DNA from: Campylobacter sp.
Lineage (GTDB): Bacteria > Campylobacterota > Campylobacteria > Campylobacterales > Campylobacteraceae
Direction: 5' to 3'
DNA: 33,179 nucleotides
NCBI GenBank assembly: GCA_030532465.1
Contig: JAUNLC010000015.1
Location: 1-33,179 of the forward strand
The notes beneath the pieces are model-generated. The model ran no database searches. It saw nothing but the letters and a program-made list of their open reading frames with translations, and was not told the origin of the DNA. The translations under genes were made by a program, and so were the position numbers. Below, piece after piece: positions 24,456 to 32,787 of the stretch (the stretch's first letter is position 1; every line of letters begins with the position of its first letter).

Positions 24456-25676
24456 ATGATTATACTAAAAGCAAAATTTATAATGCTCTGCGATGAAAAT
24501 TTCACTATTTTAAGAGATAAGGCGGTTGCATTTGAGGATAAAATTTTAAAACTTGGCGAGGCTAGCGAGCTAATTAAGGAATTTCCAAATGCCGAATTTT
24601 TTGATGAAAAAGACGCTATCATCGCGCCTGCATTCATAAACCCGCACGTTCATCTTGAGTTTAGCGCAAACAAAACAAGCCTTGTTTATGGAGATTTTTT
24701 AGAGTGGTTAAGCAGCGTCATCGCCTCTCGCAGCGAGCTTTCAAAAGAGGCTAGCGAGCAGCTCATCAAAGATACTATAAAAGAAATTCAAAGAAGCGGA
24801 GTCGGCACGATAGGCGCGGTTTCCAGCTTCGCAAGCGACTTTAAGCCTTGCGTAAACAGCACTGCGCGGATAATTTATTTTAATGAAATTTTAGGCACAA
24901 ACGAAGAAATTTTAGAAAGCAATTGGCAAAATTTCATCTCTCGATTTCAAAGGAGCAAAGAGGCGCAAAATGAGCTTTTTATCCCTGCTATTTCGGTTCA
25001 TTCGCCCTACTCCGCTCATCCTGACTTAGCCGCTCGCGCACTAAAAATAGCTCGCGATGAAAATCTGCTCGTATCAACCCACTTAATGGAATCAAACCAC
25101 GAAAAAGAGTGGCTTATGAAGGGTTCTGGCGGATTTAAAAAGTGGCTTAGTAAATTTAACAAATCCGCCAGCCCTTTTTACGATCCAAACAGCTTCATAT
25201 CGATGTTTTCAGGTATCAAAACGCTATTTACGCATTGTGTTTATCTAAACGACTTTAGCAAATTTGAGCGCAAATTTCATAGCGTTACCCATTGTGCTTT
25301 TTCAAACCGTCTGCTTAGTAAAGCGACGCTAAATTTGCAAAATTTAATTGATAACAAAATTCCTTTCAACATCGGCACTGACGGGCTTAGCTCAAACATA
25401 AGTCTAAATTTTTTCGACGAGCTAAGGGCAAATTTGCTAATTCACAACGAGTTTGATCCTAAAACCCTAGCACAAATTTTAATCCTAGCCTCAACTTCAA
25501 ATGCAGCTAAAGCGCTTGGGCTAAATTTAGGCGAGATAAGAGCCGGCAAGATCGCCGATATAGCCGTTTATAAAGGGCTTGGACAGATAGACGAAAAAGA
25601 GCTTGCTTTGATGTTTTTACTTCATACTAAAAATTGCAAAAAGCTTTATATAAACGGCAAGCTTTGTAAGCTTTAA
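24456..25676 (+). CDS. Aminodeoxyfutalosine deaminase-like amidohydrolase
   Basis: 406 residues, COG0402-type amidohydrolase. Metal ligands: HxH at His64/His66 (FINPHVHLEFS), a later His in VSTHLMESNHEKEW, THCVYL, and the catalytic Asp in GTDGLSSN. The C-terminal GEIRAGKIADIAVYKG closes the barrel. Epsilonproteobacterial members of this group have been shown to deaminate 6-aminodeoxyfutalosine in the menaquinone (futalosine) pathway; this is the likeliest role, though Campylobacter can also process the aminated intermediate directly. An adenosine or guanine deaminase activity is the alternative. It is followed 105 bases later by sppA. Confidence 0.8.
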   Translation: MIILKAKFIMLCDENFTILRDKAVAFEDKILKLGEASELIKEFPNAEFFDEKDAIIAPAFINPHVHLEFSANKTSLVYGDFLEWLSSVIASRSELSKEASEQLIKDTIKEIQRSGVGTIGAVSSFASDFKPCVNSTARIIYFNEILGTNEEILESNWQNFISRFQRSKEAQNELFIPAISVHSPYSAHPDLAARALKIARDENLLVSTHLMESNHEKEWLMKGSGGFKKWLSKFNKSASPFYDPNSFISMFSGIKTLFTHCVYLNDFSKFERKFHSVTHCAFSNRLLSKATLNLQNLIDNKIPFNIGTDGLSSNISLNFFDELRANLLIHNEFDPKTLAQILILASTSNAAKALGLNLGEIRAGKIADIAVYKGLGQIDEKELALMFLLHTKNCKKLYINGKLCKL

Positions 25677-25706
25677 AACTAAAAATTGGCGAAGTTTTGC
25701 TTAAAT

Positions 25707-25715
25707 TTATCCACA
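25707..25715 (+). promoter_or_regulatory. Perfect DnaA-box consensus upstream of sppA
   Basis: TTATCCACA, identical to the bacterial DnaA-box consensus, 18 bases upstream of the predicted sppA -10. I see only one, with no cluster, so this is not an origin; it may be a regulatory site or chance. Confidence 0.35.
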
Positions 25716-25729
25716 TTTTTTTATAAATT

Positions 25730-25738
25730 TGTTAAAAT
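25730..25738 (+). promoter_or_regulatory. Predicted extended -10 for sppA
   Basis: TGT-TAAAAT, an extended -10 form, with start expected near 25745; sppA begins at 25782 after AAAAAGGAAAATC. Confidence 0.45.
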
Positions 25739-25781
25739 CGCTGCCGAATTTATAAAAAATTGAAATGCAAAAAGGAAAATC

Positions 25782-26651
25782 ATGGAATTTTTGAAGTTTA
25801 TATTTTCACCCATTATCGCGGTTTTTAAGTTTATCAACACCTATTTTAAGGCGATGATATTCTTGCTGATAGTCTTTTTGATATTTTCAAGCGGTGAAAG
25901 TAGCGGCATAAAGGCTGCAAATTTGGCTCAGATAAACATCTTGGGAGCCATACGAGATAGCTCAAAAATACTCGAAGAGATACACGCGGCAAGCGAGGAT
26001 GAGCATATAAAAGGAGTGTTGCTTTTTATCGATAGTCCGGGCGGCGCGCTTGCTCCAAGCACGGAGCTCGCAATCGCTATTAAAAATTTAAGAGCTAAAA
26101 AGCCTGTAATCACCTACGCAAGCGGCTCGATGACAAGCGGAAGTTACTATGCGGGTGTAAATGCAAATAAAATTTTAGCAAATCCGGGCTCGTTTATCGG
26201 CTCTATCGGAGTTATCTTGCAAGCGCCCGATATAAGCGAGCTGGCAAACAAGATCGGAGTAGCGCAGCAGGTGGTAAAAGCGGGTGAATTTAAAGAGGCC
26301 GGAACTTTTGCTAGAAAGTGGAACGAAGCCGAGCGAGCAGAGCTTCAAAACCTTGTAAGGCAGTCTTATGATATGTTTGTAAGCGACGTTGCCAAGGCTA
26401 GAAATCTTGACATAAACTCTAGCTACAAATGGGCGAATGCGCGTGTATTTTTGGCAAAAGACGCTAAAAATGTGGGGTTGATCGATGAACTAAGCGATTA
26501 TTATTCGGCAAAAACAGAGATAGAAAAGCTAAGCGGAGTAAGCGAGCCTATCTGGAAAGAAAAGCCTAAATTCGAGAAATTTATGGATGAGTTTTTACAA
26601 AAAAATGTCGATAGCTTTTTGGATACGCTTTTTGTGGCTAAATTAAAATAG
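25782..26651 (+). CDS. sppA: Signal peptide peptidase SppA (short form)
   Basis: 289-residue membrane-anchored serine protease that degrades leftover signal peptides. One N-terminal membrane helix (about 23-41), then the ClpP-like fold: LLFIDSPGGALAPS, the nucleophile Ser in ASGSMTSGSYY, and the general-base Lys in VVKAGEFKEAG. It is the single-domain form, about half the length of E. coli SppA (618 residues). AAGGAAAATC precedes the ATG. It is followed by the 335-base non-coding gap with the long hairpin. Confidence 0.94.
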   Translation: MEFLKFIFSPIIAVFKFINTYFKAMIFLLIVFLIFSSGESSGIKAANLAQINILGAIRDSSKILEEIHAASEDEHIKGVLLFIDSPGGALAPSTELAIAIKNLRAKKPVITYASGSMTSGSYYAGVNANKILANPGSFIGSIGVILQAPDISELANKIGVAQQVVKAGEFKEAGTFARKWNEAERAELQNLVRQSYDMFVSDVAKARNLDINSSYKWANARVFLAKDAKNVGLIDELSDYYSAKTEIEKLSGVSEPIWKEKPKFEKFMDEFLQKNVDSFLDTLFVAKLK

Positions 26652-26725
26652 TTAATAAAATTTCATAACTTGAAAAATAAAATAAAAAATTATAATAAAT
26701 AAACTAGTTTTAAATTTTAAATTTA

Positions 26726-26731
26726 TATAAT
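26726..26731 (+). promoter_or_regulatory. Predicted -10 box for a possible small RNA
   Basis: TATAAT at 26726-26731 would place transcription start at about 26737-26739, directly at the foot of the hairpin beginning at 26741. Another TATAAT occurs at 26691-26696. Both are in AT-rich sequence, so support is modest. Confidence 0.4.
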
Positions 26732-26737
26732 TACGTT

Positions 26738-26795
26738 GTGGGTCTGAGACAAAACATCCCTTCCCTTTCTTTCCCTTCCCGTGAAGTCTCAGACC
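26738..26795 (+). ncRNA. Candidate hairpin small RNA with C-rich loop
   Basis: The 335-base gap between sppA and ribD (26652-26986) has no gene. It holds a perfect 10-bp stem, GGTCTGAGAC (26741-26750) with GTCTCAGACC (26786-26795), around a 35-base loop. The loop contains a 23-base mirror repeat (26758-26780): two CCCTTCCC blocks flank TTTCTTT. Read as RNA on the + strand, four UCCC-type elements are displayed in one loop, suited to pairing with purine-rich ribosome binding sites or G-runs. No U-tract follows the stem, so the 3' end is unknown. It could instead be a DNA structure or protein-binding site. The rest of the gap is AT-rich with a weak AAACTTA/TAAGTTT hairpin near 26900 and nothing else I can support. 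Confidence 0.4.
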
Positions 26796-26986
26796 TTATG
26801 AAATCTTTTAGCTTTTACCGAAATTTTCAAATTCTTATATCATTGACTTGCGATTTAAATATGATTGCTTGGATAGCACTCTTAAATTTATAAACTTATT
26901 TTAAAATTAAGTTTTATTGAGTATTCTGACTGATAGAGTTACGCACTGCATTGATTTATATAACAAAATTTAAGAAATTTGGCATA

Positions 26987-27985
26987 TCAAATACGCTTAA
27001 ACCAGCCATAATTATCATCGCCGAAATTTGAGCCAAAAAGCCTTTTAAGCTTTAAATTTAACCTCACGTTTGGCGCGTCTTTAAACTCGCTTGATTGATA
27101 GATCAGTAGCCACTTAACTCGTTCGTCAAGATTTTTTAAGAAATTTTCACCGCCTTCAAACATAACCAAAGGCTTTTTAAAGGCGCTTTGTAAGCTGTTT
27201 GAAATCTCGACGTTTCGGTTGTCTACTTTAAAAAGAGGGATATTTTCATCAAATTTTTTATCTCTTGAATATATCAGCACATCAGGATTTTTGCCGTTTA
27301 GTATAAGCCTAGCGTCTAAAGTCGGACGATCCGTCCTAACCGTATTTCCGCCGATAACCAATAGATCGCAAACGCTTCTTAATCGGTGTGAGTGAGTTCT
27401 ACTAAGTTGGCTTGAGATTATCCCTCCGCTTGCAACGCCGTTTGCGCTAAGAGCGAGTTTAAAAAAGCTAAAATTTCCGCTTTGCCAAGCTAAAAAAGGC
27501 TCCAACAGCTCATCTGCGGCCTCTTTTAAAACGCCAAATTTTATCTTTACTCCGCTATTTTTTAAAATTTCAGCGCCACCGCAAGCGATTTTGTTTTCAT
27601 CGGCTTTTGCGATAACAACTTCGCTAAATTTAAGCTCTTTAAGCAAATTCGCACAAGGCGGAGTTTTTCCCTCATGAGAGCATGGCTCAAGCGTTACGTA
27701 AGCTTTGGCGCCGACAAGCAAATTCGAGTGATTGGCAAGGATAAATTTATATAACTCTTTTGCATCATCGGGAAATTTAAAATTTGAATTTAGCTTTAGC
27801 AAGGCTGATTTTACCGCATTTAACTCAGCATGCGCATAGCCCGCCTTCTCATGAGCCTCAACTGCTAAAATTTGTCCGTTTTTATCAAGTATCAAGCACC
27901 CTACGGCTGGATTTGGGTAAGTTAGAAGCTGAAATTCCCAAGCCTTTTTAACGGCTAGAGACATATAAAATTCATCGTTTATCAT
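26987..27985 (-). CDS. ribD: Riboflavin biosynthesis deaminase/reductase RibD
   Basis: Bifunctional enzyme that deaminates and then reduces the pyrimidine intermediate after GTP cyclohydrolase II; 332 residues. The deaminase domain has the zinc motif HAELNAV and EPCSHEGKTPPC, while the C-terminal reductase domain includes ANGVASGGIISS and GGNTVRTDRPTLDARL. The spacing between HAE and PCSH is about 50 residues, roughly 25 more than in E. coli RibD, through an inserted segment (FKFPDDAKELYKFILANHS). The reductase end is short. The ribosome binding site is weak (GGA). No FMN riboswitch is apparent upstream. Confidence 0.93.
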   Translation of the reverse strand: MINDEFYMSLAVKKAWEFQLLTYPNPAVGCLILDKNGQILAVEAHEKAGYAHAELNAVKSALLKLNSNFKFPDDAKELYKFILANHSNLLVGAKAYVTLEPCSHEGKTPPCANLLKELKFSEVVIAKADENKIACGGAEILKNSGVKIKFGVLKEAADELLEPFLAWQSGNFSFFKLALSANGVASGGIISSQLSRTHSHRLRSVCDLLVIGGNTVRTDRPTLDARLILNGKNPDVLIYSRDKKFDENIPLFKVDNRNVEISNSLQSAFKKPLVMFEGGENFLKNLDERVKWLLIYQSSEFKDAPNVRLNLKLKRLFGSNFGDDNYGWFKRI

Positions 27986-28139
27986 TAGCAGTCCAAGAAA
28001 TTTGAGATAACTAAAAATTTAAGCGAAAATATCGCGAGAAAATTTTTAATGTTGTGAAGAAAATTTAAATCAAGATAAAGCAAATAGCCTATCGCGGATT
28101 TAAATTTTCAAACTTATTAAAAAGAGCTCACGAAAAATT

Positions 28140-30362
28140 TTAAAATCTTTGACCGATGGTAAATTCAAACGTACTAGTCTTATCCCCCGGCTTCTTGCCA
28201 AGCGGTTTTGCAAATATAAGTTGCAACGGCCCTATAGGCGTTATCCACTCTATACCGCCGCCTGCGCTATATCTTGTTATCTCGTTTAGGCTGCTTTTGC
28301 CTATCTTGCCGTAGTCAAAGAAGCCAAATCCACGCATTTTAACACGCTCAATGATCGGAAAACTAAGTTCGGCAGAGTTGTTAAACGATATCTCGCCGCC
28401 GATCTCATCGCCGTAGATATTTTTTGGCGTAACGCTTCTTGAATCATATCCGCGTAAATTTCTGATACCGCCTAGATAGAGCTTTTCGTTGATAGGCACG
28501 TAACCTCTATCCCAAACCTTACCGAAACTAGCCTTATATCTTAAGATTAGATCATAATCAATCCACTCTCTAAGTCCAAGATACCAGTTAAAATTCGTCC
28601 TACTCTTTAAAAATTTCTCATCGCCGCCGATACCTGCAAACTCAAGGCTAGTGCTTGCTATGATGCCCTTTCTAGGCAAGTAATAATCGTCGGTGTTATT
28701 GTAAGTTAAAGCAGGTATCAAAGCGCTTTTTATACTTTTGCCCTCTCTATATCCCGTTCTAAGTAGAGTTTGACTAAGCCCCTTAATATCGCTTTGCTCT
28801 ATAACATAACTAAGAGATGCGCTTAAATTTCTGGTTAATTTTCTACCTAAAGTGGTAGTAAATCCATATGATCTCTCTTTGTAGTTGTTCCAATCATAGT
28901 CGTTTGCGTAAAGCGTGCCGCCAAGGCTGTATTCGGAGTCAAAAAGTCTAGGATTTGTTAGACCTATCTGACCTGAGAGCTCATTATCGCTTCTATCGAC
29001 GCTTATAACGCCTTTTAGACCCGAGCCAAAGACGTTTGTATCCGATACGCTAGCGTTTAAAAGCAAGCCGTCCGAGCTGCCGTATCCTATACCGCCGCTT
29101 ATGGAGCCTGTTGACGCCTCTTTTACGTTTACGAGCAGATCAACTTCATTTACTCCGACTCTCTCCTCTTTGATATCGACCTCTTCAAAGTAACTCGTTC
29201 TTTTAAGCGCTGATTTGCTATCTTCAAGATCGGTTCTATTGTATAAATTTCCTTCGGTTAGATATAGCTCTCTTCTTACTACCCTATCGATAGTTCTATC
29301 GTTTCCTGAAATTTGAACATTTCTTATGTGGACTTGATCGCCCGGAATAACTTTATAAGAGATATCAACCGTATGCTCGTCCGCATTTTTAAAAGTTTCA
29401 GGCACAATTCTTACAAAAGCGTATCCTTTATCGGCGACAATATTTTCAAGCTTTTGCATATCCGATCTTAAGCGAGCCGAATTCATCCTATCGCCCTCTT
29501 CAAGCTTAAAGCTCTTTATGATTTTCTCCTTATCCAGCTCAAGAAAATCCGGCGCCTCAATATTTACGCTTGAAACCTTATAAGGCTCTCCTTCGGTTAC
29601 ATAATATGTAAGTTCGGCATTGTAATTATCCATATACGCGTTTAGATACGGAGTTGAAACGGTAGCGTCAAGATAGCCCTTTTGAAAGTATCTGTCTTGA
29701 ATTCTCGCAGGGTCGTTTGGAAGCTCAAACAGCTTAACCTTACCGTCGTTTCTACCCCACATCCAGCCCATAAATTCGCGCTGCTTATTGGCTATAACAG
29801 GCTCTATATCGCCGTAATCAAAAATTTTAGCGCCGACTAAATTTACTTTTTGGATTATCATATTTTCGCCGCGGTTGATGTTAAGCGTTACAAAGAGGCT
29901 GCTTTCACTTCCCGCGACCGGCTCTTTACTCACGTCTATAACGGTATCAAAGTAGCCTTTTGACTCATAATACTGTCTGATACGCTCTTTGGCTCTATTT
30001 ATAGCAAGCTCGTCATACATATGACCTTGCTTTATGCCGATAAGCCCGTCTATAGCGGTTTTATCGTTTGTAACAACTCCTTTTATATCAAGCCTTGCGA
30101 TACTTGGCTTTTCCTTTACCACGACAAGGACATCGCCGTTATTTTCTTCGATATAAATATCGTCAAAATAATTTTGCTTAAATAAATTAGATATCGCCCT
30201 ATCGGTGCCTTCGCCCGTTAGTCTATCGCCTACTCTAAGCCCCATGATCTCCTTGGCGACTTCAGGCGACAGATGCAAAAGACCTTTGAAATTTATAGAC
30301 TTTATCTCGGTAGCGCTACCAAGACATACTGCAGTTAGTAGTAAAAAAACGCTTTTTTTCAT
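28140..30362 (-). CDS. bamA: BamA (Omp85), outer-membrane protein assembly factor
   Basis: Core of the BAM complex that inserts beta-barrel proteins. The frame is open 14 codons further upstream, but the signal peptide MKKSVFLLLTAVCLGSA starts at 30362, giving 740 residues. Five POTRA domains occupy about residues 18-415 (repeats of the KSIN/VNL-GAKIF/VNIEAP/VQISGN type), followed by a 16-strand barrel with the IRNLRGYDSR loop motif and a C-terminal strand ending FEFTIGQRF with terminal Phe. It is divergent from tyrA, as in C. jejuni. About 154 bases separate it from ribD and show only AT-rich sequence. Confidence 0.96.
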   Translation of the reverse strand: MKKSVFLLLTAVCLGSATEIKSINFKGLLHLSPEVAKEIMGLRVGDRLTGEGTDRAISNLFKQNYFDDIYIEENNGDVLVVVKEKPSIARLDIKGVVTNDKTAIDGLIGIKQGHMYDELAINRAKERIRQYYESKGYFDTVIDVSKEPVAGSESSLFVTLNINRGENMIIQKVNLVGAKIFDYGDIEPVIANKQREFMGWMWGRNDGKVKLFELPNDPARIQDRYFQKGYLDATVSTPYLNAYMDNYNAELTYYVTEGEPYKVSSVNIEAPDFLELDKEKIIKSFKLEEGDRMNSARLRSDMQKLENIVADKGYAFVRIVPETFKNADEHTVDISYKVIPGDQVHIRNVQISGNDRTIDRVVRRELYLTEGNLYNRTDLEDSKSALKRTSYFEEVDIKEERVGVNEVDLLVNVKEASTGSISGGIGYGSSDGLLLNASVSDTNVFGSGLKGVISVDRSDNELSGQIGLTNPRLFDSEYSLGGTLYANDYDWNNYKERSYGFTTTLGRKLTRNLSASLSYVIEQSDIKGLSQTLLRTGYREGKSIKSALIPALTYNNTDDYYLPRKGIIASTSLEFAGIGGDEKFLKSRTNFNWYLGLREWIDYDLILRYKASFGKVWDRGYVPINEKLYLGGIRNLRGYDSRSVTPKNIYGDEIGGEISFNNSAELSFPIIERVKMRGFGFFDYGKIGKSSLNEITRYSAGGGIEWITPIGPLQLIFAKPLGKKPGDKTSTFEFTIGQRF

Positions 30363-30393
30363 TGAATTTAACCTAAAAATGAGTATTAGGCGG

Positions 30394-30399
30394 TATAAT
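30394..30399 (+). promoter_or_regulatory. Predicted -10 box for tyrA
   Basis: TATAAT in the 94-base divergent bamA-tyrA region; expected start about 30406, 51 bases before the tyrA ATG. On the opposite strand the same region reads TTATTATA, which may serve bamA. Confidence 0.4.
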
Positions 30400-30456
30400 A
30401 ACACATTTTCATTTTAAACAATATAAATTTTAATAAATTTCCAAAAGGCAGTCATT

Positions 30457-31287
30457 ATGAAGATCGGAATTATAGGGCTTGGGCTTATCGGAGGTTCGCT
30501 TGGGCTCTGTCTAAAAAACGAAAAGCTTATATCTTGCGTTAGTGGGCTTGACATCAGCAAAGACCACGAGAAAAAAGCTCTTGAATTAGGACTTGTGCAC
30601 GAAATTTTATCGCTTGAAGAGATGAAAAAGAAGTGCGATATCATCTTTCTTGCAATCCCCGTTGAAGCGATAATTGATATCGTAAAAGAATTTGAAGACA
30701 TAGATGAAAATACAACCATAATCGATCTAGGAAGCACCAAACAAAAGATCATCGAGGCCGTTCCCGAAAAGATAAGAGCGAATTTCGTCCCCGCTCACCC
30801 TATGGCGGGAACCGAGTATTCAGGTCCAACCGCTGCGTTTTCAGGGCTTTTTAACGGTGCGGTGGTTGCGATTTGCGACTTTAAAGAAAGTAGCGAAAAA
30901 CACGTTAAACGCTCGGTAGAGCTGTTTTCGCATCTTGGTATGAAGATCATCTTCATGGGAGCAAAAGAGCATGATCATCATGTAGGTCTTATCTCGCATC
31001 TTCCGCATGCGATCAGCTTTTCTTTGGCAACGGGAGTTTTAAAAAAGGAAAACAAAAAAAATATCATAGCTCTTAGCGGCACAGGTTTTAACGGGATGAT
31101 AAGAATCGCAAAAAGCTCTCCTGTTATGTGGAGCGATATATTTAAACAAAACAAAAATAACTTGTTAAATGCGATTGAGATGTTTAAAGACGAACTTACC
31201 GAGTGCGAAAATTTGGTGCGTGAAGAGAGATGGGATGAGCTTAGAGAGTGGATGAGCGAGGCTAGAAAGATACGCGAAATTTTATAA
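30457..31287 (+). CDS. tyrA: Prephenate dehydrogenase
   Basis: Oxidative decarboxylation of prephenate to 4-hydroxyphenylpyruvate for tyrosine; 276 residues. Rossmann fingerprint IIGLGLIGGSLGL (3-15); catalytic region HPMAGTEYSGPTAA with the active-site His; ISHLPHAISFSLA; and the dimerisation helices NKNNLLNAIEMFKDEL. No ACT or chorismate mutase domain is fused. A weak GGCAG site precedes the ATG. Followed closely by the M23 peptidase gene. Confidence 0.94.
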   Translation: MKIGIIGLGLIGGSLGLCLKNEKLISCVSGLDISKDHEKKALELGLVHEILSLEEMKKKCDIIFLAIPVEAIIDIVKEFEDIDENTTIIDLGSTKQKIIEAVPEKIRANFVPAHPMAGTEYSGPTAAFSGLFNGAVVAICDFKESSEKHVKRSVELFSHLGMKIIFMGAKEHDHHVGLISHLPHAISFSLATGVLKKENKKNIIALSGTGFNGMIRIAKSSPVMWSDIFKQNKNNLLNAIEMFKDELTECENLVREERWDELREWMSEARKIREIL

Positions 31288-31314
31288 ATTTACCTGAAAT
31301 TTATAGCTTTTTAG

Positions 31315-31320
31315 TAGAAT
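31315..31320 (+). promoter_or_regulatory. Predicted -10 box for the M23 peptidase gene
   Basis: TAGAAT within the 61-base gap after tyrA, 28 bases before the ATG of the peptidase gene. TTTAGGAAAA is the ribosome binding site. Confidence 0.35.
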
Positions 31321-31348
31321 TTGCGGAATTTTAGATTTAGGAAAATTT

Positions 31349-32725
31349 ATGAGAAGACGCGGAAGAAATTCAAATTTTATAGCTTACGGTATCATCGTCA
31401 TATTGCTGGCGGTTAGCGGATTTTTGTTATTTACATCAAGCACTTTTGAAAGAGAAGCGCCTAAAATAGCCATAGAAGATGAAATTTACTGGAATTTAAA
31501 ATCCCCTTTACAAATCAAAATAACCGACAACATAGCTATAAAATCGATAAAAGTCGTTATGAACGACGGAGCAAACGACATAGTGCTCTCCAATCAAAAA
31601 TTTGACACGCCGACCAATCTGCTTGATCTAAACATAACCTTTCCAAAGACCGGATTTGCCGCGCAAAAAGATAATTACACTCTAAAACTTGAAGCCGTAG
31701 ATACGAGCAGATGGGGATTTTTCTTCGGCAACAAAGAGACTAAAGACGTAAAAGTTACCGTAGATAGCAAAAAACCCGAACTTCATATCTTAAATCACTC
31801 CTACGCCATCAACAAAGGCGGAAGCGCTACGGTAGTTTTTAAGGCGAGCGACGAGAGGCTAAAAGATATATACATCGAGTCAAATTTCGGTAAAAAATTT
31901 ATACCGACTAAATTTCACAAAGATGATCACTACGCAGCTCTTATAGCTTGGCCTGCGGCGGAAAGCTCTTTTAGTGCGGATGTTGTTGCGGTTGATTATG
32001 CAGGAAATGAGAGCAGAAGCAAGATAAGATTTTTTTACCAAAATCGCAACTACCGAACTTCGAAGATAAAGCTTGACAATCAAAATAGATTTTTAAACGA
32101 AAAAATTCCAGAACTTGCGCAAAAATACGCAAAAGAGTATGAAAGCATGTCAAATATCGAGAAGATGAAGTTTGTAAACGAGAGCCTTCGTGCGGCAAAT
32201 GAAAAGCTTATCTCAGATACTACTTCAAAAATTCCAACCGATATGATTAGCGAATTTAGCCTTAAAAAATTCTATCCGCTTAAAAACGGTAAGGCCGTGG
32301 CAAGCTTTGGCGATCATAGGTATTATACGTTGGCGGACACGCAGATAAGCGAATCGTGGCATATGGGAATAGATCTTGCTTCGACTCAACGTGCAAACAT
32401 CGTTTCAAGCAATGACGGTATAGTCGAATTTGCCGGAGAAAACGGCATATACGGACAAAGCGTCATTATAAGTCACGGTTTTGGAGTCTTTTCACTCTAT
32501 GGACACTGCACCTCTTTAACGGTTAAAACAGGAGATGAGGTAAAAGCCGGAGATATCATCGGCACAACGGGAGTTACCGGGCTTGCCATGGGAGATCACT
32601 TGCACTTTGGAGTGATAGTTCAAGGGATAGAAGTTAGACCTGAGGAATGGATGGATACAGGCTGGATGAAAGATAACGTCTCAGGCGTCTTAAATTCGGC
32701 AAAAAAAATGATTGATAACAAATAA
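31349..32725 (+). CDS. Membrane-anchored M23 peptidoglycan endopeptidase
   Basis: 458 residues. One N-terminal membrane helix (about 13-30), a long periplasmic region with Ig-like beta segments (35-230), a helical linker (240-300), and a C-terminal M23 domain. Zinc ligands are HMGIDLA (His, Asp) and HLHFG (His); SLYGHCTSL gives the catalytic His. The gene between tyrA and lpxC in C. jejuni is the M23 peptidase linked to helical cell shape (Pgp3, as I recall the naming); I infer the same role of trimming crosslinks or pentapeptides but leave the symbol empty. An A8 run lies near the 3' end (32701-32708). Confidence 0.88.
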   Translation: MRRRGRNSNFIAYGIIVILLAVSGFLLFTSSTFEREAPKIAIEDEIYWNLKSPLQIKITDNIAIKSIKVVMNDGANDIVLSNQKFDTPTNLLDLNITFPKTGFAAQKDNYTLKLEAVDTSRWGFFFGNKETKDVKVTVDSKKPELHILNHSYAINKGGSATVVFKASDERLKDIYIESNFGKKFIPTKFHKDDHYAALIAWPAAESSFSADVVAVDYAGNESRSKIRFFYQNRNYRTSKIKLDNQNRFLNEKIPELAQKYAKEYESMSNIEKMKFVNESLRAANEKLISDTTSKIPTDMISEFSLKKFYPLKNGKAVASFGDHRYYTLADTQISESWHMGIDLASTQRANIVSSNDGIVEFAGENGIYGQSVIISHGFGVFSLYGHCTSLTVKTGDEVKAGDIIGTTGVTGLAMGDHLHFGVIVQGIEVRPEEWMDTGWMKDNVSGVLNSAKKMIDNK

Positions 32726-32750
32726 TTTCACTTTATTGCCAAAAATAATG

Positions 32751-32756
32751 TATAAT
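32751..32756 (+). promoter_or_regulatory. Predicted -10 box for lpxC
   Basis: TATAAT preceded by ATG; start expected near 32763, 25 bases before the lpxC start codon. It is one of the clearest sigma-70-type -10 words in the window. Confidence 0.5.
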
Positions 32757-32787
32757 TAGAAAAATTTAAAAATTTTAAGGGAAAATT

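Noticed and set aside
25688-25701. Sigma-54-like GG...GC word upstream of sppA (TTGGCGAAGTTTTGCTT)
   Set aside because: GG and GC are 9 bases apart instead of 10; sigma-54 promoters are very strict on this spacing.
26751-26785. Short peptide on the - strand starting after the G-rich run (GGGAAGGG-ATG)
   Set aside because: The frame stops after eight codons and lies within the stem-loop; the purine run resembles a ribosome binding site only by chance.
26741-26795. Hairpin after sppA as a simple intrinsic terminator
   Set aside because: The loop is 35 bases, no U-run follows the stem, and it is 90 bases past sppA and 190 bases past ribD.
30363-30404. Longer bamA start giving MLLYRLILIFRLNS before the signal peptide
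   Set aside because: The extra 14 residues would bury a normal signal peptide (MKKSVFLLL) and overlap promoter-like sequence; the internal ATG at 30362 is far more likely.
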